Source of the DNA: JASEHD01 sp964471945
GTDB taxonomy: Bacteria; Bacteroidota; Ignavibacteria; UBA10030; SZUA-254
Length of the DNA: 13,459 nucleotides
Direction of reading: 5' to 3'
Assembly: GCA_964471945.1 (NCBI GenBank)
Contig: CAYYIJ010000066.1
Location: 1-13,459, forward strand
Shown here one piece after another: positions 1-6,231 of this stretch. How positions within the stretch are numbered: position 1 is the stretch's first letter; each line of letters opens with the position of its first letter. The position numbers were made by a program, and so were the translations under genes. The notes below the pieces were generated by a model, which was not told the DNA's origin, ran no database searches, and saw nothing but the letters and a program-made list of their open reading frames with translations.

Positions 1-392
1 TGATTACCTTGATTAGAATATTTTTTATCATGGGAATCAGATGAATCAAATAAATCCCGGTTCAGACAAATCTTTCTATCACGTGAATCAGATAAATCAA
101 ATGAATCATGGTTCAGACTATTCTTTCCATCATGCGAATCAGATAAATCAAGAGAATCCCGGTTCAGACATTCCGGCTTCAGCGTTGCAGTAGTAGAAGT
201 TTGTATAGCCCGGAACGCATCCGACTTACCCGCCCAGTTGAGAACATAACGTTCGTCAGCTATCGTTAAATCTTCACCGAGCGTGAGCTTTAATTTCTCG
301 AAATCAATCCTACCTTCAGACACGATTTCTGGGAATATATTGCTCAACTTCTTAAGTTGCTCTGCTTTTATATCAAAAGAATTACCATCCAT
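1..392 (-). CDS. Type III restriction-modification Mod subunit (adenine-specific DNA methyltransferase), N-terminal part, runs off window
   Basis: An open frame runs from ATG at 392 leftwards to the window edge (about 130 codons) without a stop. The family's Mod subunit methylates adenine in the recognition site and forms a complex with Res. The first ~73 residues match what I know of the Mod/site-specific methyltransferase N-terminus: a helical start (LKKLSNIFPEIV), then YVLNWAGKSDAFRAIQT and TATLKP. In relatives, TLKP is closely followed by an ENIFIEGDNL-type segment and then the DPPY catalytic motif; neither is reached here. Instead, three 17-residue repeats (18-170) begin right after TLKP-E. 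The ribosome binding site is weak. The gene is divergent from the panE-like gene 90 bp away. The catalytic domain is outside the window, so I cannot tell whether the gene is intact. Confidence 0.7.
   Translation of the reverse strand, partial: MDGNSFDIKAEQLKKLSNIFPEIVSEGRIDFEKLKLTLGEDLTIADERYVLNWAGKSDAFRAIQTSTTATLKPECLNRDSLDLSDSHDGKNSLNHDSFDLSDSRDRKICLNRDLFDSSDSHDKKYSNQGN
18..170 (-). repeat. Three 51-bp tandem repeats inserted in frame in the mod gene
   Basis: Three units of exactly 51 bp lie at 170-120, 119-69 and 68-18 on the minus strand. Each encodes 17 residues, of the type CLNRDSLDLSDSHDGKN, SLNHDSFDLSDSRDRKI and CLNRDLFDSSDSHDKKY. The DNA shares a CTGAAC...GATT...GATT...TCTGATTC pattern, with differences scattered between units. 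Because 51 is divisible by 3, the mod reading frame is kept. From memory, TCTGAAC-GGGATT-type repeats are widespread between genes in Bacteroidota and other phyla, so this is probably such a dispersed repeat that landed in a coding region. The family assignment is recollection, not a search. Confidence 0.85.
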
Positions 393-482
393 ATGTTTCC
401 ATTGCCCTATATTTCAAAATCGTCATTAATATAGCAATTTCTTTTTTATTATCAATTGTTGTGTTAAATTAAAGCAATCTTT

Positions 483-1388
483 ATGCGTATCGCAATCATA
501 GGTTCAGGCGGAGTTGGCGGTTATTTAGGCGCCAAACTCTGGAAAGCAGGTAACGATGTTGTTTTCGTTGCACGCGGCAATCATCTAAACGCTATGAAAC
601 AAAACAGCTTGCAGCTTGAAAGTCCTGATTGCAGCTTTACTGTTAAATCAACATTCACAGATAATCTTGTCGGTTTAGAACCGTTCGATCTAATCATCAT
701 CTGAGTCAAATCGTTCGATACTGATTCGGCTGCAACAATTGCATTACCCGTATTGAAAAAGGATAGCATCGTTCTCAGTATCCAAAATGGAGTTGAGAAT
801 GAAGATTTACTTGTTCGTTATCTCGGGAAAAAACATATTCTAACTGGAATCGCTTACATCTTCAGCACTATCTGTGAACCAGGAGTTATCAGGCACGAAG
901 GTGGAACAGGTAAAGTCAAGTTTGGTGAGATGGATGGAACAGTGAGCGATCGGTGTAAAAACCTCATGCAAGTTTTTCAATACGCCTGAATCAAAGGAGA
1001 AGCTATTGAAAACATTAAACGAATATTATGGGAGAAATGGATTTTCATTTGCGGATTCAGCGGAATGACAGCATATACACGAAAATCGATCGGCGAGATT
1101 CTTGCAGATACATCGTTGAAATTAATTCTCCAACATGTAATCCAAGAAGCTGCAACTGTTGCAAGGATAAAAGGAATTGATCCATTCACCGGTTTTGAAG
1201 AAAAAGCAATAACACATTATCAAAGGTTAACGTATTCCAGCACATCTTCGATGTATTATGATATCACTCACGGAAAGCGAGTGGAAGTTGAAGCACTTAA
1301 CGGTGCGGTTGTGCGTTTCGGGAGGGAATTAAATATTCAAACACCAGCCAACGAAACGATTTATAAATCTTTTAGACCATTCGCATAA
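483..1388 (+). pseudogene. panE: 2-dehydropantoate 2-reductase (PanE/ApbA family), broken by two in-frame TGA codons
   Basis: One frame from ATG 483 to TAA 1386-1388 spans 301 codons, the usual length of the family, but contains TGA at 702-704 (codon 74) and 987-989 (codon 169). The enzyme reduces ketopantoate to pantoate with NADPH in pantothenate/CoA synthesis. Seen here: the Rossmann GSGGVGGYLG motif at the N-terminus; IQNGVEN, matching the conserved Asn region; ENIKRILWEKW with the catalytic Lys region; and GKRVEVEALNG with the substrate-binding Glu region. The first TGA sits where relatives have Cys (CVKSYDT context), the second where they have Gly (FKAAGIK context). There are no frameshifts, and homology continues past both stops. 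The likeliest reading is a young pseudogene; sequencing error or readthrough are alternatives. TGA ends other genes in this window, for example mltG. Confidence 0.85.
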
Positions 1389-1395
1389 ATCACTA

Positions 1396-2412
1396 TCAAC
1401 CATTTTCTCTTGCAGCCCTCTGTTCTTCTCTGAATTTTCTATATTTCTCTGCAGCACGCTTATGTTCGTCGAATGTACTTGAGAAACGATGCCCGCCCTC
1501 TCCTGTCGCAACAAAATACAAATATTTATGCCGTGCGGGATACAAAGCAGCCATGATAGACGCATTTCCCGGATTATTGATTGGCCCCGGTGGTAAACCA
1601 TAATGTTTGTACGTATTGTAAATAGATTCAACCTGATAATCGGAAAATTTTAATCGGCGTGGTTCACCACCTAAGGCAAATTGTACAGTTGGATCCGCTT
1701 GCAGCAGCATCCGCTTCTGTAATCTATTGTGATAAACTCCTGCAACAATCACTCGCTCCGAATCAATTGCTGTTTCTAATTCAATGATCGATGCCATCGT
1801 AACAATATCATGAATTGTCATTCCTCTCCTCTCAGTTTGTTTTTTCATCGATTCGTCAAACATCTCCCAAAACTCTCCCACCATTGTTTTAATGATGTCA
1901 GCTTCATCAGTTTGCCAAAATAAATCGTATGTCTTTGGCATAAGATATCCCATCAAACTGCCATCTCCTACACCAAGGGTACGAGCGAAATTTGAATCAT
2001 AGACCAACTCCATAAAACGAGAAGAATCGATCCCGAGTTTAACAGAAAACATTTTAGCTTGGGATGTGGCACGTAACCCTTCAGGAATTATTACAGTAAT
2101 TGTTTCGATAGTTCTTCCGTCACGAAGATTATCAATTATCTCAAAATTGGAGATTCCGCTTTTAAAGCGATATTTCCCGATTTGTAATTTCCTTTCAGTG
2201 CCAAGCACTTTTCCTGCGATAAGAAAGAGTAATCGACTTCGGAGAATACCTGCTTTAGCAAGCGAGTCAGTAACTTGATGAAAAGTTTGACCCCGCGAGA
2301 CTGTAATAAAGCGATCGCCTTCGAATTTGTTAGGAATCCAGAAAATAAGATACGCCAAACAAAGTAGAGCAAAGATCAAACCAATAAGCCAATATAAATT
2401 TTTCTTTCTCAT
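1396..2412 (-). CDS. mltG: Endolytic murein transglycosylase MltG (YceG-like)
   Basis: This 338-residue, inner-membrane-anchored lytic transglycosylase cleaves nascent glycan strands and is thought to set glycan length. Residues ~6-26 form a single transmembrane helix, followed by a periplasmic part with a LysM-like region (~35-110) and the YceG catalytic domain. Visible hallmarks are MASIIELETA with catalytic Glu at about 211 (equivalent to E. coli E218), VAGVYHNRL, LLQADPTVQFALGG, GLPPGPINNPGNASI and a terminal YFVATGEGGHRFSSTFDEH. Length fits the family. The start codon overlaps the stop of the upstream glycosyltransferase by four bases (ATGA), so translation is probably coupled. The stop is TGA, 7 bp from the convergent panE stop, and I see no terminator hairpin between them. 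Confidence 0.95.
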   Translation of the reverse strand: MRKKNLYWLIGLIFALLCLAYLIFWIPNKFEGDRFITVSRGQTFHQVTDSLAKAGILRSRLLFLIAGKVLGTERKLQIGKYRFKSGISNFEIIDNLRDGRTIETITVIIPEGLRATSQAKMFSVKLGIDSSRFMELVYDSNFARTLGVGDGSLMGYLMPKTYDLFWQTDEADIIKTMVGEFWEMFDESMKKQTERRGMTIHDIVTMASIIELETAIDSERVIVAGVYHNRLQKRMLLQADPTVQFALGGEPRRLKFSDYQVESIYNTYKHYGLPPGPINNPGNASIMAALYPARHKYLYFVATGEGGHRFSSTFDEHKRAAEKYRKFREEQRAARENG

Positions 2413-4346
2413 CTTGATGAATGCCTTAAAAGTTCTTGATATCGCTGCCGGTAATCATTCGCTTTTGCATCATCTAAATTAAAAGAGTCATATACTTTCG
2501 CGAGCGCTTCATAACCTTCAACATATGAAGGATTCATAGTAATTACTTTTTCAATCTGTTTAATCGCCTCTTCAGGTTGTTTTTTTTGAACGGCAACATC
2601 TGCCAAAACCATGTAAGCATCCCAAAAATCTGGATGAAGTTGAACAGCTTTTGTTATTTCTTCTCGAGCATGATCGAAATTCTTATCGTGGAAATGAGCG
2701 TATCCAAGCAGGAAATGTGCGGTTGCTGATTGAGGATCGGAGCGCACTGCATATTCTAACAAGGGACCTGCTTGTGAAATATTACCTGAAGAAAGATAAT
2801 ACCTTCCAGCATTCAACATGTCAGAGACGTTACGCGGTACGAAGTGAGTTTGCTTAGGATCATAATTAAAAATCTCCATAATTTCTGGTTTTCGGTTGTC
2901 CGTTTGAAAAATCGGATTCTGATTGGAAATTTCGAACCAATTACGAAGTACAGCAATGTGCGTCACTCGTTTATTCAGAATAAAATCTTTAAGCTTATCA
3001 AGATTACCGATGTTCTTAATCATTTCAGGAGATACCAGTCCGACCATATCCACGATTTTTCTTTTCGAGTAGAACGATATCGCCCCAATATCGTGAGTTG
3101 CTATGATTGCATCATTAGGTACATTGACGGACAACCATTTCCCCGCCCGAACTTGTCGATCAGAAATATATTTACACGACTCAGCATAATTTTTCCGAAA
3201 TTCCCATGTACTATTACCAAATTGATATGTAAACACTATTAGTATGAATGAAGAGGCAATTAATAAAGTTCGCTGTTTCTTGAATAATTTTTTCATTACC
3301 GTTAAACTTATATCGATCCCGTTTATGCCGATTAGAATATAAAACGGTAATAGTGGCATAAGGTATCTTCCTTCTTGATAAAGATAAGGTAAGTTCTTCC
3401 AGTAGGCGAGGAATAGTCCAACACACCATAAGAAAGGAATGAAATTAAGTGAGCGCTCTCGTTTAATAATTTTAAAGATAACCGAGATAGCACCGACGAG
3501 AAAAAAGATTGAAAAAATAATCAAATGACCATCAGTTAAAAAATGGAAAAAGCGCTCAGGAAAATTTTGTCCTCCCTGAGAATAGTATTTTATCTTTGCC
3601 GAATATGTATTTGGAAAAATAGAACCCGAAAGCCATAGATTAAAACCGATATATAGAATCCCGAAAAATAAAATAATCCACACGGAACGAAATAGCCACC
3701 GATTTGTTTTTGTTTGAGACTTCTTGCCCTTTATGACGGGTAATTTCACAATGTATTCATTATAGAGTACATCAATGATGATGACCACAAAAAAGATGAC
3801 CGCCTCGGGTCTTGCCCATAATAATAATCCCGATGTCATTCCAAATAGAAAAATATTTTTCTTTTGATAATAATATGCCGTCGATATGAGAATGGCGATA
3901 AACATTGTCGTTTCCATTCCCGATAATGCCGCCCACTGCAAACGGGGTTCAAGTACGAGGAGTAAAGAAGCTATAATTGGAAAAAGTATCTTTTCGGGGT
4001 AATATAAATCAGTGAGTTTATAAATAAAGAAAGCCGAGATGAGCAAGAAACTTATACCGAGCACATAACTCAGAACCATTTCATTCGATGTAATAAAAAA
4101 ACCTATAGCCAATAAAAAAGTATAGAGTGGAGAAGTTGAACCAGAAGTAACTATCTCATTTTTATAATATGAAAAGCTTCCATAATCATGCATATTCTTT
4201 GCAAACTGTAGATGAATCCATGGATCATCAAGAGGGAAACCAAAGCCATCATTTATAAGATAAGCGTAACGTTCGATAAGAACAGAGCCAATTCCACCGA
4301 TTGCAAGTACAAGAATGATAAGAATAATTCGAACGGATTTATTCAT
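2409..4346 (-). CDS. GT-C-fold membrane glycosyltransferase with C-terminal TPR domain
   Basis: This 645-residue polytopic inner-membrane protein is probably a glycosyltransferase using a polyprenyl-phosphate sugar. The N-terminal ~380 residues hold about ten hydrophobic segments. A DDPWIHLQFAKN motif in the first periplasmic loop has the Asp pair (40-41) typical of GT-C enzymes. SGMETTMF (~142), RPEAVIFF (~179), FPNTYSAKI (~244) and GRYLMPLLPFY (~327) also occur, in variant form, in the protein at 6232-8049. A soluble periplasmic part follows (THDIGAISFYSKRKIVDMVGL, ~417-437), then three to four TPRs (~505-640: LNAGRYYLSSGN, AHFLLGYAHFHDKN, AYMVLADVAVQKKQ, GYEALAKVYDS). The gene starts 9 bp after the tsaD stop and overlaps mltG by 4 bp. 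The acceptor is unknown; the TPRs suggest protein partners. Confidence 0.8.
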   Translation of the reverse strand: MNKSVRIILIILVLAIGGIGSVLIERYAYLINDGFGFPLDDPWIHLQFAKNMHDYGSFSYYKNEIVTSGSTSPLYTFLLAIGFFITSNEMVLSYVLGISFLLISAFFIYKLTDLYYPEKILFPIIASLLLVLEPRLQWAALSGMETTMFIAILISTAYYYQKKNIFLFGMTSGLLLWARPEAVIFFVVIIIDVLYNEYIVKLPVIKGKKSQTKTNRWLFRSVWIILFFGILYIGFNLWLSGSIFPNTYSAKIKYYSQGGQNFPERFFHFLTDGHLIIFSIFFLVGAISVIFKIIKRERSLNFIPFLWCVGLFLAYWKNLPYLYQEGRYLMPLLPFYILIGINGIDISLTVMKKLFKKQRTLLIASSFILIVFTYQFGNSTWEFRKNYAESCKYISDRQVRAGKWLSVNVPNDAIIATHDIGAISFYSKRKIVDMVGLVSPEMIKNIGNLDKLKDFILNKRVTHIAVLRNWFEISNQNPIFQTDNRKPEIMEIFNYDPKQTHFVPRNVSDMLNAGRYYLSSGNISQAGPLLEYAVRSDPQSATAHFLLGYAHFHDKNFDHAREEITKAVQLHPDFWDAYMVLADVAVQKKQPEEAIKQIEKVITMNPSYVEGYEALAKVYDSFNLDDAKANDYRQRYQELLRHSSR

Positions 4347-4355
4347 ACAATATCA

Positions 4356-5414
4356 TCATATCGACAGATTAGGAAAAGCATTCAGAGAAAAATCAGAAGT
4401 CTGTTCTGCTGCTATCTTCATCCATCCAAGTTGAGCTATCATCGCCCCATTATCGGTACAATACTGAAATTTCGGTATGAATAAACGGAATCCATGCTCA
4501 TCGGCACAAGCTTGTAACCTCAAACGAAGCTCCGAATTTGCTGAGACACCACCGGCAATAGCAACGTTTCTGACTTTCATATTTTTAACGACTCTCAGCG
4601 TTTTTTCTACTAATACATCAACAACAGATGCCTGGAAACTTGCACATATATCTTGTAAATGGTCGATGACTCGACTCGTCGAGTGAGTAGCTTGCCCACC
4701 TGCGACGGGTGAAAGTAGTGAGTGGTCGTTGGGGTTTAGTAATCCGTGATCTCGGAGCCAATAGAGAACTGCAGTTTTAATTCCGCTGAAACTGAAATCA
4801 TAACTATCCGGCTCTAGAAATGTTCGTGGAAATTTTATAAAGTTTGGATTTCCTTCTTTCGCCAATTTGTCGATGATTGGACCACCCGGAAATCCGAGCC
4901 CTAACATTTTTGCAACCTTATCATACGCTTCACCAGCCGCATCATCCAGTGTCTCACCAAGCAGCTGATGCTGGAGTTCTTTTTCCACATATATTAATTG
5001 CGTATGCCCTCCTGATACAGTTAGACATACAAAAGGATAGTCGGGTTTTGGATCATCAATGAAATTGGAATACATATGCGCTTCCATATGATTGATACCG
5101 ACGAATGGTATTTTCAAACCGTATGCAAGCCCTTTCGCAAAACTCAATCCAACTAATAGCGCACCCATGAGGCCCGGTCCATATGTAACTGCCACTCCTC
5201 CAAGCTGCTCCTTATCAATACCTGCAATATCCAGAGCTTCATTGACGACAGGAACGATCAATCGCTGATGTGCGCGTGAAGCTAATTCGGGCACAACACC
5301 GCCATATTTTTGATGAATAAGCTGTGAGGAAATAATATTTGATAAAACCTTGCCATCTACAACTACAGACGCCGAAGTTTCATCACAAGATGTTTCTATT
5401 CCAAGTATATACAT
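4356..5414 (-). CDS. tsaD: tRNA N6-adenosine threonylcarbamoyltransferase TsaD (Gcp/Kae1/YgjD)
   Basis: This cytoplasmic enzyme transfers threonylcarbamoyl from TC-AMP to A37 of ANN-decoding tRNAs, working with TsaB and TsaE. The 352 residues show the ASKHA/Kae1 pattern: ILGIETSCDETS (3-14), GGVVPELASRAH, VTYGPGLMGALLVGLSFAK (76-94), the metal-binding HMEAH (109-113), LTVSGGHTQL (131-140), GEAYDKVAKMLGLGFPGG, FSFSGIKTAV (207-216), AIAGGVSANSELR and CTDNGAMIA. An apparent insert of about 20 residues (~229-251, HSLLSPVAGGQATHSTSRV) separates WLRD from DICASFQ, where E. coli has only a few residues; it is encoded by palindromic DNA. Start ATG 5414 gives the canonical N-terminus. It is the first gene of the tsaD-glycosyltransferase-mltG operon. 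Confidence 0.97.
   Translation of the reverse strand: MYILGIETSCDETSASVVVDGKVLSNIISSQLIHQKYGGVVPELASRAHQRLIVPVVNEALDIAGIDKEQLGGVAVTYGPGLMGALLVGLSFAKGLAYGLKIPFVGINHMEAHMYSNFIDDPKPDYPFVCLTVSGGHTQLIYVEKELQHQLLGETLDDAAGEAYDKVAKMLGLGFPGGPIIDKLAKEGNPNFIKFPRTFLEPDSYDFSFSGIKTAVLYWLRDHGLLNPNDHSLLSPVAGGQATHSTSRVIDHLQDICASFQASVVDVLVEKTLRVVKNMKVRNVAIAGGVSANSELRLRLQACADEHGFRLFIPKFQYCTDNGAMIAQLGWMKIAAEQTSDFSLNAFPNLSI
4664..4725. repeat. Palindromic, GC-richer in-frame insert inside tsaD
   Basis: Two inverted repeats lie next to each other in an otherwise AT-rich gene: ACTCGAC (4669-4675) with GTCGAGT (4678-4684), separated by 2 bases, and CACC (4697-4700) with GGTG (4708-4711). AGTGAGT occurs at 4682-4688 and again at about 4718-4724. 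The stretch encodes TsaD residues ~229-251, which have no counterpart in the E. coli or B. subtilis proteins as I remember them. The exact edges are a guess. It resembles palindromic elements that insert in frame into genes, such as the Rickettsia RPE elements, but relation to any known family is not shown. Confidence 0.5.
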
Positions 5415-5457
5415 TAGTATAAATAAGCAAAAAGTTTAGTTAATTTTCAAGAAAGGT
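5398..5457 (-). repeat. Direct repeat copy 1: tsaD promoter and first codons
   Basis: Positions 5422-5457 are identical over 36 bp to 6085-6120. Similarity continues, with small gaps, through the tsaD start into its first codons (TATTCCAAGTA at 5397-5407, again at about 6058-6068). This copy lies directly upstream of the intact tsaD. On the minus strand it carries a possible sigma70-like promoter: TTGAAA at 5450-5445, then CTTATT (17-bp spacer) or TATTTA (19-bp spacer). The promoter reading is weak; the repeat itself is directly visible. Confidence 0.9.
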
Positions 5458-5498
5458 CGAAGGAAGAATGGATTTGAGATTATTCTGTTGGGAGTGAG

Positions 5499-5559
5499 TT
5501 CCGCCAGGAAAACGGTGGACAAGTCTATTCACGACCCTCTGAGGGATCTACTTGTCCGC
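5499..5559. repeat. Intergenic palindromic element between the retropepsin gene and tsaD
   Basis: Three nested or adjacent inverted repeats are visible. TCCGCC (5500-5505) pairs with GGTGGA (5514-5519), with one G-T wobble. GTGGACAAGT (5515-5524) pairs with ACTTGTCCGC (5550-5559), with one mismatch. Inside the second, CCCTC/GAGGG forms a tight hairpin at 5535-5545. AGTGAGT precedes it at 5493-5499, as it precedes the second hairpin in the tsaD insert. On the minus strand the stem is followed only by CGTTTTCC, so it is a poor intrinsic terminator; a dispersed palindromic repeat fits better. The rest of the 190-bp gap between the two genes shows nothing else beyond the tsaD promoter repeat. Confidence 0.6.
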
Positions 5560-5604
5560 TTGTCGAAGAATCTTCCAAATGATCATAGAACGATTTGTTA
5601 GACA

Positions 5605-5991
5605 TTATTTTAGATCCATTCTTTTAATATGTACAAGTCTTCGCCCAAGCATATCAACCCCAGCTTGACACTGTTCCAATACAATATAACCTACTAACGG
5701 TTCATATATTCCATTTTCAGGTTTCATGTCGATAAACAACACTTCTGTATATATCGGTCTGAATCCTTCTATTTGTAATTTTACCGGGCCACATATCTCT
5801 CCCATCTGAGGCGTTTGATTAGCTAATTCCAATTCTATCTGATCGACTACTTCTATATCGCCCAATTTGTTTTTCCACGCCGATGGTAAAACCATGTAAG
5901 ATGCTCCAGTATCAACCAAGGCATCACATGAAATTCGATATTCAGGATTATTAATATTTTTTATTTCTACAGATGTAACTATTCGTCCCAT
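5605..5991 (-). CDS. Retropepsin-like (clan AA) aspartic protease, single domain
   Basis: This 128-residue protein has no signal peptide or membrane segment and is likely cytoplasmic. CDALVDTGASYMVLP (residues 22-36) carries the catalytic DTGA of clan AA aspartic proteases; LELANQTPQMGEICGPVKLQI and EPLVGYIVLEQCQAGVD follow as in the small archaeal/bacterial retropepsin-like family (TIGR03698 type). One catalytic Asp per chain means it should act as a homodimer, as retropepsins do. ATG 5991 is supported by a strong Shine-Dalgarno, GAAAGGAG (6005-5998), 6 nt upstream and better than most here. The gene lies between two copies of the tsaD promoter/start region and may be transcribed from the distal copy. 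Substrate is unknown. Confidence 0.75.
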   Translation of the reverse strand: MGRIVTSVEIKNINNPEYRISCDALVDTGASYMVLPSAWKNKLGDIEVVDQIELELANQTPQMGEICGPVKLQIEGFRPIYTEVLFIDMKPENGIYEPLVGYIVLEQCQAGVDMLGRRLVHIKRMDLK

Positions 5992-6057
5992 ATTTTTCTC
6001 CTTTCAATATCTAAACATAAATATTTTAGTTCTTTTCCCAATTTCCATAATTGTTCC

Positions 6058-6120
6058 TATTCCAAGTAGGTATATACAATTAATAATAAGCAAAAAGTTT
6101 AGTTAATTTTCAAGAAAGGT
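6058..6120 (-). repeat. Direct repeat copy 2: decayed duplicate of the tsaD 5' end and promoter
   Basis: Positions 6085-6120 match copy 1 (5422-5457) over 36 identical bases. Further into the former coding part (6058-6084) the copy keeps TATTCCAAGTA and TATATAC but has a 2-bp insertion and lacks the ATG, so it is a relic of the tsaD start. On the minus strand it offers TTGAAA (6113-6108) and TATTAT (6088-6083) with 19-bp spacing, which could drive the retropepsin gene with a leader of about 85 nt. Divergent similarity may extend to about 6140. Promoter activity is inference. Confidence 0.85.
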
Positions 6121-6231
6121 AGAATGTAAGAATTTGTACTATAAGCAGTAATTATTTTTTTCATAATTTTTCCTTATTTTTATTATGATAAATACAAATA
6201 GTTATTAATTGAATCTTTCATTTATTTCTTA
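6121..6231. other. AT-rich intergenic stretch before the second glycosyltransferase gene
   Basis: Beyond the duplicated tsaD region, this stretch is almost only A and T (T-runs at about 6154-6180). I see no hairpin, no RNA gene and no clear promoter for the plus-strand gene. A stop (TAG, 6199-6201) limits how far upstream the coding frame at 6232 can begin. Confidence 0.5.

Noticed and set aside
18..170. Possible CRISPR array
   Set aside because: The 51-bp units are tandem and continuous, with no separate constant repeats and unique spacers, and they are coding in frame with mod.
702..989. Altered genetic code or selenocysteine as an explanation for the two TGA codons
   Set aside because: mltG, the tsaD operon genes and both permeases end at TGA in the expected place, and neither site is a known selenocysteine position in this family. 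Pseudogene or error is simpler.
2844..3242. 132-codon plus-strand open frame
   Set aside because: It is antisense to the glycosyltransferase-TPR gene, and its translation is rich in Ile/Arg/Asn with no domain; a shadow.
5515..5559. Intrinsic terminator for the retropepsin gene
   Set aside because: The stem has a 25-base interior with its own hairpin and no proper T-run on the minus-strand exit side; kept only as a palindromic repeat.
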